Below, piece after piece: positions 25,422 through 39,696 of a stretch of 64,000 nt of DNA; within the stretch, counting starts at the first letter, position 1; the number at the start of each line of letters is the position of its first letter. A model generated the notes under the pieces. It saw only the letters and a list, made by a program, of their open reading frames with translations, was not told the DNA's origin and did no database searches. The stretch is from NCBI GenBank assembly GCA_019914995.1, contig CM034137.1, positions 1,984,001-2,048,000 of the forward strand, in the 5' to 3' direction. The position numbers were made by a program, and so were the translations under genes. Origin of the DNA: Acanthochlamys bracteata (taxonomy: Eukaryota; Streptophyta; Magnoliopsida; Pandanales; Velloziaceae).

Positions 25422-26425
25422 TTAGTGCTTACGTACCCAAATTTTTTTGGGTCCTAGAAAGTTAGTACTATTAAATGTTCCTTTTAGAACCCATATCATT
25501 TTTATTTTATTGGTGTTCTTTCTATACCAGTAAGAATTAACATTGTGACTCTTTCTGCCACAATGAAAATATTTGATAAAAGGTGTTGTGGAATAAGACC
25601 TACTTGCTGTACATGCTTTAGGCCTCGAATTTTTGTTTTGTATCCTTGCTGTCATCATACCTATGTAGCTGGTATAGGGCTGATCATACCTTGAGATTTG
25701 TTTACTAGTTGCTTTAGATATTGGTATGAATCATATTCCTTCTTTTCTGTATGGGCTGCGTTGAGCTCCCAGTATTGCATCAAGTCTATCTTTTCCTTTA
25801 ACAAATTTTGCCAGTGAAGCTTCAAGGTCGAGATTCTTGCTTCGCAAACTTTTGTTTTCTTGAAGCAGTATTTGATTTTCTTCCCTCAGCTTACTCTCTT
25901 TCACGTGTATATTAGTATAATCAGTCATGAATGGCTTGAGATCTGGTATAGTGGGATACGACAGTCTATCCACTTCTCGACTCAGTGCTTCATTCAACTC
26001 CTCAAGTTCAGCAATTTTCTTTATCATGTCTATATTTGAACTTTCTGTACAGCTTGTCAGTTCTCCAGTCTTACATTCATTTAGTTTTACATGTAGCTTT
26101 TCATTTATTTGTATCAAAAGTTTATTTTCAATATGTAGTGCGCATAGTTTAGAGTTCATATGGTCATAATCTACATGCAGTGTGTTTTTTATGGCATCAG
26201 TTTTGTCCTCTAAGGTATTTTTTAGTGCAAGTATTTCTTTCTTTAGGTATTCGTTTTCATCCTTGAATTTATGCATGCACACTTTCATAGTTTTGCAGTC
26301 AGTTTTAGCATGTAGATATTTTCCATATAGTTCATCAAATACATCTTGTAGCTCTTCATTAGAATCATCATAGTCAGTAGAGTTTACCTCATTAGCATCT
26401 TCATGATCTGTCATCAGACATAAAC
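25422..26425 (-). pseudogene. gag remnant: coiled coil plus degenerate zinc knuckle
   Basis: The reading starts directly after the primer site with SLCLMTDHEDANEV and continues as a charged coiled coil to 25731 (FVKGKDRLDAILGAQRS). The zinc knuckle at 25600-25540 reads YFHCGRKSHNVNSY, so the first and last cysteines of the CCHC pattern are tyrosines. The usual N-terminal gag domain of copia elements is absent. Confidence 0.75.
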
Positions 26426-26438
26426 TGCTATGATACCA
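26426..26438 (-). other. Primer binding site for initiator tRNA-Met
   Basis: The minus strand reads TGGTATCATAGCA two bases inside the 5' LTR. It has one mismatch to the common plant initiator-Met primer site TGGTATCAGAGC. This fixes the element's orientation. Confidence 0.85.
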
Positions 26439-26440
26439 AT

Positions 26441-27866
26441 TGTTAGGTTTTCCCGTAAGATTAACTCAAGAGGGGAGGGGTGAATTGAGTTAGTCAATAA
26501 AAATTTTCGTTAAGCTTAGTTATCTTACTGGCAGCAAGCTTTCAGCCGGCTATGTCAATTCTGTAACCTGCAGACATAGAGAGTTATAGTGTTTACTGAC
26601 ACAAGTAAAAAAGGTAGCACTCAGGATATTTAACGTGGTTCGGCAAAATCCCTTTGCCTACATCCACGGTCGCTCTATCACCAGAGCCAAAACTTCACTA
26701 AACCTTTAGTAAGCTACAAATACACCTAGAGCAAAGTGCTTCACCAAGCACACTTACTCTACCGGATTTCTTCACCAAGACAACCCCTAACAGCCTACTG
26801 GACACACCTGTCCCCCTGGCTGATTTGCTAGCTCTATTACAAAGTCTAAGAGCTTTCACCAAGCTCCACCTGAGCTTCCTTTCCGGTACCCGCAGCACCA
26901 CCTTCACAATGTCAGTAAAAGGTTACAAGAGAAATAAACAGAAATTGAGCACATGATCTATCTCATGTGAGTTATGTGTTCATGAAGTATTTCGAATGAG
27001 ATGATCAGATATGTTGCTGAGAGTGATTTCTTCAATGTGATTAGCAGCAAGGTTTGATGTTTGTGTAGAGAAGTAGAGTTTTTATGTATCTCTGTTTTGC
27101 TTGTGTTCTCTTAACTATTTCTTTGTTGCTGTGACTCTCTTTTTATAGTGTTTCTTCTCTGTGAAGGAACCGTTGAAGAACGTTGCCGTTAGCGCTCTTT
27201 TTCATAGGTGGTTCTTCACGTCAGAGAGAGAGCAGTTTTGTCCAGCGGTTAATTAACCGCTTCCTCAATTGCTTTCGGCTGTTTTTATGCAATGTCTCCA
27301 TGGCATTAAATGCGTTGTAAAGATTTAAATTTGCCGCCAGCGGTTAAGAGCTTAATATAGCTAAGCTTCTGTCTGAAAATAGATGAGCTGATTTGGCTTG
27401 TCAATATTTAATGCATCGCTGGTTGACTGCTTAACTTGATTAAAGATCTTGACTTGTATAATGTACTTTCTTCCCTTGATTATTGAGCTTTCCATTTCTG
27501 TGAAATTAAAAATGATTTTTGCTCGTTGTAGATCTTCTATTTGAATTGCTTCAGTGCGTTGTGAGTTAAGAAGATTTTTGAAGCAAGAAAAGTTTTATTG
27601 CTGTTAAACCCAAAGCTCTGTTTCAAAACAGAGAGGTCTTTTTGTGTTTCAGTGATTAAGCAGCTGACTGCAATATGACTATGGCATCCTCTGTTCCGTA
27701 TGCTGTTTAATGACAGTTGGCTGTATGATGGCTGTTTTTGTCTGCTGTGAATAAAATGATTTTAGTTTGTCTAATCCTGCAGAACTTGATTTCAAATTAT
27801 TAGTCTAATATAAATTATAATTTTTAATTTTTTATTATCATCAAAATTGTCTTTATAGTTTCAACA
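26441..27866 (-). repeat. 5' LTR of the Sirevirus-type element
   Basis: A 1426-bp partner of 18785-20210, followed by the target duplication ATTTA at 27867-27871. It differs from the 3' LTR mostly by C/T and G/A changes. Confidence 0.93.
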
Positions 27867-27958
27867 ATTTATTTATTCCTAAACGAACACTTAATCAGAA
27901 AAAAGTCAAAAAACAGATTTAAACGTTACGCTTGATACTATAAATAATAAACTCTAAC
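27867..27958. repeat. AT-rich MITE-like element D, right part
   Basis: It starts with the ATTTA duplication and continues the AT-rich repeat interrupted at 18784, with CCTAAACGAACACTTAA near its end. The PPR coding text resumes immediately after it. Confidence 0.5.
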
Positions 27959-27959
27959 T

Positions 27960-28530
27960 ATTTATATTTCAATTGGAAAGCATCATAAAGCTTTGAACTT
28001 TCACAGAGGCTGGAATCAACGTGCCGAAGGTTACAACACCGGCCGGAATTTTCTTTTCCGCATTTCTTCGAACAGGTCGCATGCGTTTGACCCCGAGGAA
28101 GCACATGCCGGAATCCACATATTTAATGCACTTATCGGGCTTTGAACCCTTCGTCACCGTCGATCTTGCGCAATAACGCTCGGGCACGGGTGTTCTCGCC
28201 GTCGAGCAGAGCGTTCAACAGCGTGTTGAACGATCGATGGTTCTCGGGCACCGGAAAGCAGGAAGCGGTAGAGATAAATCGCCAGTTCTGGCAGTGGGCC
28301 CTACCGTAAGTCGTGATGACGTTTCTTTAAAAGCGAGCTTTTTTTCCTGCTGCATTTCGTCGAGCACCTGCTGCAGCTCGGTGAAACATTTTCGATTTGG
28401 CGAGCTTGCAGACAATGATGTCGTAAGATTTTCACGCTGCCTGGGAAAGGCTATGGAGAAGAAGATGGTTGGCGGAATGTTGCAAAGCAGCGGCAGGGCT
28501 TTCCTCGAGTCGAAGGAGTGAAGCAAGCCG
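27960..28530 (-). pseudogene. N-terminal half of the split PPR pseudogene
   Basis: Read on the minus strand from 28526: FTELQQVLDEMQQEKKLAFKE, then CPRTI. The text passes to another frame as NTLLNALLDGENTRARALL and RKIDGDEGFKA, then a third as KPDKC, DLFEEMRKRKF and GVVTFGTLI, and ends SLCESSKLYDAFQLK at about 27972, exactly at the AT-rich repeat. At least four frame changes are present. The partner half lies at 17863-18592, and together they follow the module order of one P-class PPR protein like At1g53330. Confidence 0.75.
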
Positions 28531-28929
28531 GAATGGTGAGATCTTTGCTGCCTTCTCCATTGAGATTAGGTAAGTTTACTCTATAGCGATATATAAGAAT
28601 ATAAAAAGTTTTGATCATCTTAAGTACGAAAAACAAAAACAAAAATCTGGCTAGTTCTTGTGGTCTATAATCACTCTCTCTTTTTAGCACACACAAACAA
28701 GTCTTATTCCGGATGGGGTTTGTTCCGGTTCTTAATTTCTAGACAGTGAGAAGAAGAAGCCATGGAATGTTGCTTGCCTTCCAGTGAGAGTCTCTAGTCT
28801 TCAAGCTCAAGCTGCTTAACACTTGTTATTCCTAACGTGAGAACTCAATCTTTCAGCTCTCTCTATCTGCTGTCATTCAGTGAGAAAGAATTTGGTTGAG
28901 GATTGGCTGTGATCAACTGGTTTTGCAGG

Positions 28930-31900
28930 GGTTGTGTTCATTATATACTCAAAACGTTTTTACAGAACATTGCAGATTCCTTGTTCTAAACCATTTGATA
29001 GGCTCACCGATCGACTAAATAGGATACTAGGGAAACACTTCTCTTCTGATCTATCTAGAATTTGTAGGAGGACCGTGGTTGCTGCACAGGCTTTCAAACC
29101 TGGGATTTTGGCAGATCTGTTAAGCCATTGTATTTCTTTAACTTGCCTCCTAATCCTGCAAAGGTTGGTACTGACTACCATCGATGCCATGCAAAATTTA
29201 TGCAAATTGTCTTCCAATGTAACTTTTAAATTGATGGAAAAGTTCATGTGACAATTGTTGCATTGACGATGAAAGTTCACTGAAGCTCTTCTTTGGGAAA
29301 CTTTCAAGCCAATAACCAGTGATCGAACAAAATGGAAATTTCTGGTATGGTATTGGTAGCTGGTCCCACCGGTGGGATTGGACAAAGAGTTGTCACATCT
29401 TTACGCAAGAAAGGCTCTCCTGTTGGAGCACTGCTATCATAAGAATGATACAAATTTATACTTTTGTAAAAGCACACTGTTTGAAACATTCTTCTCTAAG
29501 TTTTTTCTTATTTAAGAGAAAGCAAGGAGCATGCTAGGACCAGATGTTGATTTGGCAAAGCTGCATCCACTAGATTAACATTCTACTTATGCAGGTCAAG
29601 TTCTTGAAGATGTTTGCTCCACTATTAAGTTCTTAGGGGAGGATATACGTTATGCATATTCATAGTCATACACTTAATCATATATTCTCTAGTATCTTGT
29701 TTTTTCGTCATCTTAAAGTGTGCATGAAAAACAACAATGAAATTGCAGATCTTTCTGTTTATGGTCGTTAAGAGTACGAACCACTATGAAGTCGAGTCTT
29801 TTGGTGCTGTCATATACTTCATTTATTTGTACCTGTCATCTTTCTATCTCAGATAGTCGGTAATATTACTTGCTCCTGAGTACTTCAGAGGAGTTACGAA
29901 AGTCATACATGCTGTCTCTGTTATTGTAGGTCTGAAGGAAGGGGGTACCCCTGGCAGGGCCAAATATAGACTGGTGAGGTGGGATTACAAGGATAGATGA
30001 ACTTTGCTTAGACATAAGTTAGTAATTTTAATATGAAACAAAGAGATAGCAGATGCTTTTCTTATGCAGGAGATAAAATTTTTTAACCTGAGGTAATAAT
30101 ATCCTTTGCCTCATATATAGTGTGTTTGATTTCCTTATGTCCTTTAGTAGTTGAAAAAGTTATTTCTACTGTGGTTATGATACTATTTGTTGTCTATTTA
30201 TGCCACTAGATTACTAATTTCTTTGGGCAGTCAGACAAAGGGAGATTGGCCAGAAATAGTCGAGTATATTAGAATGCAAAATCTAATAAACGCTGTAAAA
30301 AGTACCACTGGCTTGGCTAGTGGAAATGGCTCTTTGGATTCCAAGGTATATAACTTCTTTTATTAATATAATTCAGTCCACTGAGTTTAACTTGGTCTAC
30401 TCCTCCTCAGTAGCCACATTAAGGATTCAGTAAACACTTATCTGCTATTCATGAGAATCCCAGTTACTCTTCCTGCAGTTCACTGGGTTTTAAAGCATTT
30501 GTATTTGGCGATCAACTTTGCTAGAAACTATTCTTCACAAGCAATAGTCTGAGAGGTTATGTTGTAAGACACTAAACCTAGGATAAAAGTTTGAAGTGAT
30601 GATACTGGAAGGACAGTTTTGAGATAGTTAAAGTTTGGTAGATTATTCGTGGTAGATACCAGTGATGCTAAGTTTGTTTTGTTGTTTCGCAGTTCCAAGT
30701 TTGAACACTTGTATTTTACATTTTGTGTGTTTCCTTCCTTTTATCAAGTCAAGCCTTTACCTGCAATTCTTAACTTGTACTAAAATGGTATTTCTACTGC
30801 TGAAAGCCCAATTTCATGTCTTAAATTAATCAAATTCCATCATATAAAGCTCTTGACCATTTGTATTTTTTCAAAGGATGTAGCTTTTTTTGTTGAAAAC
30901 AAATAACATATTTTCATTAACTCAGGTAATGTAGCACAAAGGTTGTATGGGGAGCTCTTGATGATGTTCTCATGGGTGGTGTTAGTGAAAGTACTTCCAA
31001 AACAGATCCAACTGGTATGAAGCTGGTGGGCCAGCAGGCATTTTCAAAGGTTTATCAACTGCATAATAATTCCAGTTCCAAATCCACTTAATGAGATCAC
31101 TACTGCAAGCATTATGGAGGTTTTTACCCAATAATGTGTTGTTTAACTTTGCATACTCTTGTAAGGTACTGTTTCAACTGCAAATAATGGCTTTACTAGC
31201 ATCAGGAACAAGGTAACCATGAATTCTGTCATAATGGAAAATTTCATTTGCTTTTGTGAAAATATGTATACTGATCGACTTATAGATTTTTATGTAAATA
31301 TCCTCTGTCGTTACTATTGAATTAAGATTGTAATATTGCAGGGTTTCATGTTTCGTTTACCTTATTAAACAGACATGGCGTAGCTATGTAAGAAGGTCTC
31401 CTGTATTATTACTTTGTTTTGTGAGAAACCCACCCTGACATGTCCTTTTGCACCTACTTGTAGTAGGACTTGTATTGAGAGTGTCTTAACATAGCTGCTT
31501 GTCTGACTCTGATGACATCAAAGTTTCATAAGTCCTTTATATGTTCAATATGTCCACCATATATCCAAGTTTTAGGAAAGCCTAATGTGATATCTGAGAT
31601 CAAACTCTCAGTGAGGATTAACCTGATAAGGAGCAACTTACCTGTCGCAACTTGCTTTGTGAATTTATTATTGAGCATGCACTCAAGACACAATCATCAG
31701 CCAAGATGAAGAACGATAGTAGCATGTACTTTTTTCTCTATGAGCCACACAAATAACTAGATCGAATAATGTGAATAAAATGAAACTCCCAGGAATATAG
31801 ACAAGTGAATTCTAGTTTGTCTCGTAGAAAAGTAATATGCCAAAATTTAAGAATGTCCTCTTCATCTAATAACATTTGTGGGTAAAGTTAGTCTCGTGGG

Positions 31901-34310
31901 CACTCCTTTACCTGAAATTCTTTTTAAAATTGCTAATTAAGGAAGGGTATGAATCAGCCACCATAGTATCTCTTTAAATAAAAAAACTAAGAAAAAAGAA
32001 AAATCTCGGATGCACTTATTGTTTGACTCTGAAATTTTTGTAAGATTTCATGAATGACTCAAATGCTGTATGTTGTAGAACTTTTCGGTACCTGACGACC
32101 TTTCTGCATACGATGGCATCGAACTAAGAGTCAAAGGTGATGGTCGCTTCTACAAGATTATCATACCGATAAGCACAGATTGGGATATTGCAGGATACAC
32201 AGCAAGCTTTGACACGAAAAGGAACAATGGCAGTTGGTATGGTGTTCATGCACTTTGCTGTCCTTATTCAATTTATGATGCCATTATGTGTTTCTCATGT
32301 TTCTATGCTATTACAGATACAGATACCATTTTCTTCATTACTCCCTGTTTCTATGCACTTTGCTGTCCTTACAGATACAGATACCATGTTTCTATGCTGT
32401 GGCAGATGCTCCGCAACTTGACCCAAGCAGCACCATCTCTCTTCAGCTATCATCCATCATTCCCAGCTTCCCGTTATAACACTGATTATGCTTTTTGCAT
32501 GCTAAATTGCGTCAAGAATATTCTTACAGCTTATGCACGGGAAGTCCGAGTATGATGGGATAATCAACCCAACTTTTTGTAGGAGGCCCTTTTCAGCTGC
32601 CGTTGAGAGCATACATGAAGATACAATCACTCCTAGGTATAGTTTCTGATGGTCACGGTACTTTATTCTTGTTATTAAGAGATCTGCAATCAAGGTATAT
32701 GTGCATGATGTAGTAGCTTCTACTAATGAAGAAGCATTTGCCTGGTTTCAACTGTCTATGCCACTTGTTATAGTGTGTTGCACTTTATGCATGCACTTAA
32801 TATGCTACCTTACATTTCAGGTTTGTACGTAAGTTTTTCTGGAGTGACTAGACCTGAAAGACCTGATCTTGATTTGAGCAAGCAACCTCCTGCAGTCCGC
32901 TTGAACAAAGAGCTAGGATTAAACTTATAAACTCAAGGTCATATCATCCTTTACACAAAATTATCTTTTGTAAAGTTTCTTATCAATTATTATTCACCTA
33001 GTGACTATTTTTCACTTATCAGGGAGAAGATTTGATTAGGGAAAATGGCATATCTTATGCACTTGACATGCGCATTGACTGAAAAGCCTGCAGGAACTGA
33101 TCCCATATATGACCACGGAGATAACGTAACAGTATCTTTTGAAACTATGGAACCTTAGCTCTTGCATACTTTGCCTTTTATCTTATAGAGAATCATATTG
33201 CTCCACATTGTGCATGTTCTTGAAGGAGGAGCGTTTCCCTCTTTGACAATGTATTCGCACAATTGACGTGGAAAATGTAGGAGAAAACTGAACCTTTCTT
33301 GCAACTAGGAAAAAATTAAGAGAAGAAGTTGCAAGGTTAGCAATTGCAGCCTTGGGAAGTCCATATGCATGTTGCAAGCCTTGAGGTAACACTCATACAT
33401 AGCACTAGCATTCTTCAACTTACAACATGCATGTAGATAGATGACTATTTTCTTGTTTAGTGATTTACAACTGGATCTAGAAGTTAAAGTCTTGCACCAT
33501 CTAAATGTGAATCTAAGCTATTCAGCATTGTCTGTAGGAGTCTCCACTCATAAAGGAGTGGGGAAATCTGTCAGTTTTAAGTCTACTTTTAAGTCTACGT
33601 CATATCCATCCTTCTTCATGCTCTTTTCTTCATGTTGAATCAACACCAATTATTTGCATAGCTAAGAAAGAGTAGAGTGGCATAAAACCATCAATCAGCT
33701 CTTCTGCTGTTAATAGGTGCTGTGATTTCCGCTTCTTCCTTGGGCTATGTCGCTAAATCAGCTCAATGTTCAGGTTTTTTCTTATATCATGGATTATTAT
33801 ACGCATTGCATCTTTCCTGTTATTGCACTGTTATCAGCGTTCTTCATGAGATTCATAAGTAATAAATGTAGTAGAAAGCAATCAATTCAGTTTTGACTTC
33901 AACAAAGAAAGTCCTCCGAGTGAATGGCAATTTACAGCTCTTGTTTACTGTCGTTGCTTTTATGTACATACCTATAAATTTTCTCCATTTCACATTTGCT
34001 TCAATATTGTGCAGGTTAAGAGCACAGCTCCATCTTACGGATTCATTCAAAGTATGTTTACTTTTTAAAAATAGAAAACTTTTTACCGTCAAAATTTACT
34101 TTCGGATAACTTAATCTATTATTTTTATAAATCTATTCTTACAAATTTATTGTCTTATTTTTAGAATTTATTCTAGATCACCTTACGCCTTTGCAGTGGA
34201 TCCATTGAACCGACCTCCTGAAATGACTACGAAATTTACTTCAAGGTCTTGAAATCAGGAATGCAAGAGAAGCGCCTCTTCCAGCTTAAAATTTCATAAG
34301 ATTTTCTACA
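28930..34310 (+). pseudogene. NAD(P)-binding Rossmann / CIA30-domain pseudogene (At4g18810-like)
   Basis: Exon-like pieces appear in order: N-terminal FSSDLSRICRRTVVAAQAFK (about 29040-29100), VLVAGPTGGIGQRVV (29350), GGTPGRAKYR (29945), GDWPEIVEYIRMQNLINAV (30245), WGALDDVLMGGVSEST (30955), DDLSAYDGIELRVKGDGRFY (32100), DAPQLDPSSTISLQL (32405), ERPDLDLSKQPPAVRLNKEL (32860), REEVARLAIAALGSPYA (33320) and DYEIYFKVLKSG (34230). This is a dinucleotide-binding fold wrapped around a CIA30 domain, as in HCF173-type plastid proteins. Pieces at about 31020, 31190, 32585, 32830, 33060 and 34030 each need a frame change, and stops follow several of them. Its position between the STICHEL-like gene and RABA1 matches At4g18810. 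Confidence 0.8.
32235..32405 (+). repeat. Local tandem duplication inside the CIA30 pseudogene
   Basis: ATGCACTTTGCTGTCCTTA appears near 32247 and again near 32353. ACAGATACAGATACCAT appears near 32314 and 32371. The copies interrupt the coding text. Confidence 0.75.
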
Positions 34311-35033
34311 TAAGCACCTACAGCTAGTCTTGTGGACTTTTCAGTACCAATATTCACGAAGATTAACACTAGAAACCAATTTCCAATCGATGTACAAGTT
34401 TTTTTGGTAGCCTGATAAACTTAAACCAGCTAGATTCATCACTTTCTGGTCAGAATGAGCAGTGTGATTGATTGACATGGCCTTGATTACGTTGTCTCAT
34501 ATAATGCAAAGCAATCAACTGCAGCTAAGAATCATAGAGTATGATCATATGGCAATGCTTTCATTATTAAATGTGTATAAATCAATTCTTTAGAACTCAT
34601 TTTTATAAAAAAATATACTTTTAAATATAATTAAATTTTAAAAAATATAATTAAATATAGAATTAATTTTTGTAGGAGCTCACTTCAATGCAATCAAATT
34701 GAGTCCTTATATCATGCTGAAACAGTTCAATGAAGCATCATCAATCTCATTCCGCATATGTTTAATCACAAAAATACTGTATAATTGCAATTCTTTTAGC
34801 CTACATATCGCACTCTAACCGTACAACAAACAAGTACATGCACAATGAAGTAGCCAAGAGACTACCTCCAGTGTGACTTGAAACATTTCTAATGCAGCAT
34901 GATAATTAGTTGACCTGAAAAACATTGATCGCATCAGGATTTAAACTAACACAACACAGATGCAAAAAACTGCCTGCATCTAATTCATCGAATATATCCG
35001 TAATGCCAACGTCTTCATCTTCCTCTCTCACGT
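34311..35033. other. Intergenic spacer
   Basis: No gene is recognised. It is AT-rich near 34590-34670. The right part may hold the 3' UTR of the small minus-strand gene that follows. Confidence 0.4.
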
Positions 35034-35040
35034 TCAATCT

Positions 35041-35512
35041 CTACAACACCAGCAGAGAACCTGCAAATTCCGGACAAAGCAAACAACAAATTTACAGATT
35101 AGTAAATTGTATCGAATGCATGTAGAGAGACTGTTATAAATTTATATATACGTATACGTACACGACCAAGAAACGGACAATTGTTGCCGTTCATCTTCTC
35201 TGCAACAACATTAAACTTTTGCGGAACTGGCAACGGCGGTGACCAAATAGCGCTCTTCTCGTAGTCGAAACCAAACTCTGATAGATCGGAAAACTTTGTA
35301 AGGATTCCATCAGACACTTTGCGTGATACCAACTGCACTCTCATTGCCAGCGGTGTACCCTCTTCACTCTCTTCAATCTCCATTAGTAAAGCATCAACAA
35401 TTTTCTTCAAACTTAAATGAAATGAAATGAAATGAATGAAAGAGTTTGAACATTGAAGTATAAAAGCCACCTGAAGAGACGCGGTTGATCGTGCGAAGCA
35501 CGACACCGCCAT
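35041..35512 (-). CDS. Small unidentified gene, probably three exons
   Basis: The first exon would be 35512-35471 ([14 protein letters not shown]) and ends at CAG/GTGGCT. The second begins after an AG near 35400 with [18 protein letters not shown] and runs through [34 protein letters not shown] to about 35164, ending at a GT. A short last exon from 35060 would stop at 35041 or 35034. The middle part has the balanced composition of a real protein of about 90-110 residues, but I do not recognise the family. An alternative start is 35524. The first exon lies about 290 bp from the RABA1 start in divergent orientation, so the two may share a promoter region. Confidence 0.45.
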
Positions 35513-35575
35513 GAAGAAGTCCAATAGGGTAATGGCCTTTCAGAGACGTGGTTGGAATATGAAGCATGACAACTC
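35475..35575. repeat. Imperfect 40-bp tandem duplication around the small gene's start
   Basis: On the minus strand, TGTCGTGCTTCGCACGATC...CGTCTCTTCAGG is preceded by the similar TTGTCATGCTTCATATTCC...CGTCTCTGAAAGG. The repeat covers the first exon and its upstream flank. Confidence 0.5.
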
Positions 35576-35608
35576 AGCGAAGAGGCCCATTTGCATTTGG
35601 CCCATTAA

Positions 35609-38503
<2,895 letters not shown>

Positions 38504-39440
38504 AAAAAGGCAAATGTCTTTAACATGTTCTAGTGGCTGTTTTAAAGCAAGGAATTTAGTGAGCGTTTTCGGGATTTTAGATGGCTGGATTTGATGATAT
38601 TGATTTTTATTTTTTCTTTTATAAACTTGACTTGTGGTAATTGTAGTCGATCTTATTGAGATGTACTATGTTATACACCTTGAGTTTTAACTATGTAAGG
38701 TTAATCAGCTGTAGAATTCACTATTCTTATGGGCAAAGAAAGGTAAGGATAGGCCATTTTGGGCGGAATCAAAACATTGAGCTTTGGTTGTGCTTGGGCA
38801 TGGATAAATTTGGTCATTTAGGCAAGTTTTGGTGAAGCCTAGGCAAATTCTGCCTTTCTGTTAGTGCGTTATGCACCTGCCTGGGCCGTCATATAGTTCT
38901 TCTTATCAGTTCAACTGTTTCAAGCTGGTACGACCACGAAAACCGTCAAAATGCTACATATGAGACAGCTTATAACTTTTATATTCTGCAAGAAAATAAC
39001 AATATACCGACTTTCAAAGTAAGTATAGCAAAAATGAAAACAATACTGTTGTTGCCTCTCCCTTCCAGTTCAAGATACGAAAATTATATTGCAAGTAAGG
39101 AAAATGCCTTCATCAATCAGTTAATTCATTTGGCATTTAATCCAACTACAAATTCAGAATCTCTCATCTAAGTCCCAACCTTTATTGCAAGTAATAACAC
39201 ACCTGTTAAACAGTACATTTAATAAATCACTGGCCTGTTACTTATTCTTGCGAAAACATTACCTAGCTAGTTGATGTCAAGCTGCAAGCAAACACATGTG
39301 ATAACAGGAAAACAAATTAACCAATGCTAACCAAGGTAGTATAAGAAGGATTAAACCAAACCTACTGATACTGAGTAAGCATTGTTCTTCTGCAAAGACG
39401 GTACTTTTTTTTTGCTAGCTAGCACCGACATTCATGGAAC
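38504..39440. other. RABA1 3' flank and spacer
   Basis: Contains the RABA1 3' UTR. No other feature is seen before the first MIR399 hairpin. Confidence 0.5.
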
Positions 39441-39446
39441 TACTGT

Positions 39447-39575
39447 GAAAGGGAATGACAGGGCAATTCTCCTTTGGCAAGAAAACAAGAGCTCTGCATG
39501 CAGTTGCAAGATTACATTACCTAGCTAGCTCTGAGTGCTTGCCAGAGGGGGAATTGCTCTGCAATTCTGAAACCT
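39447..39575 (-). ncRNA. MIR399: MIR399 hairpin 1
   Basis: On the minus strand the mature 21-mer lies on the 3' arm at 39479-39459 and begins TGCCAAAGGAGAATTG. This is the common miR399 sequence ending CCCTG. The opposite arm (39561-39541) reads GAGCAATTCCCCCTCTGGCA and pairs almost throughout. Pairing continues below the duplex (CAGAATTGCA with TGACAGGGCAATTC). The loop is about 60 nt. miR399 cleaves PHO2/UBC24 mRNA and so raises phosphate uptake and transport. The mature strand sits on the 3' arm, as in all MIR399 precursors I know. Confidence 0.92.
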
Positions 39576-39641
39576 CCACACACACACAACTACTACTCTT
39601 CTCCACTAATGGACACACTAACACTTGCAGATGAAAGAGTT

Positions 39642-39650
39642 GTATATATA
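39642..39650 (-). promoter_or_regulatory. TATA box of MIR399 hairpin 1
   Basis: TATATATAC on the minus strand lies about 70 bp upstream of the hairpin and just downstream of two P1BS motifs, predicting transcription start near 39615. Confidence 0.6.
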
Positions 39651-39676
39651 GTTCTTGACTTGAACTCAAGGTGTAT

Positions 39677-39696
39677 GGATATGCTACAGGATATGC
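39677..39696 (-). promoter_or_regulatory. Two tandem P1BS (PHR1) motifs
   Basis: GGATATGC occurs at 39677-39684 and again at 39689-39696. It fits the palindromic PHR1 site GNATATNC. The spacing of 12 bp and position just upstream of the TATA box suggest strong phosphate-starvation induction of hairpin 1. Confidence 0.75.

Larger units (their letters stand above)
18785..27866 (-). mobile_element. Sirevirus-type Ty1/copia LTR retrotransposon, non-functional, minus orientation
   Basis: Two direct repeats of 1426 bp (18785-20210 and 26441-27866) each begin TGTTAGG and end CCAACA or TCAACA on the plus strand. They are flanked by the 5-bp duplication ATTTA. Coding text on the minus strand runs in copia order: gag remnant, protease, integrase, reverse transcriptase, RNase H, then an extra envelope-like ORF. 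This extra ORF, the long LTRs, the initiator-Met primer site and several polypurine tracts fit the Sirevirus (SIRE/Maximus) lineage. Every domain is broken by stops or frameshifts, and the 5' part of gag is missing. Counting by eye, the LTRs differ at about 16 sites in a 350-bp stretch and more densely at their ends, mostly by transitions, so the insertion is not recent. Confidence 0.93.

Noticed and set aside
32188-32555. Overlapping cysteine-rich frames
   Set aside because: They arise from a local tandem duplication within the CIA30 pseudogene, in unrelated frames.
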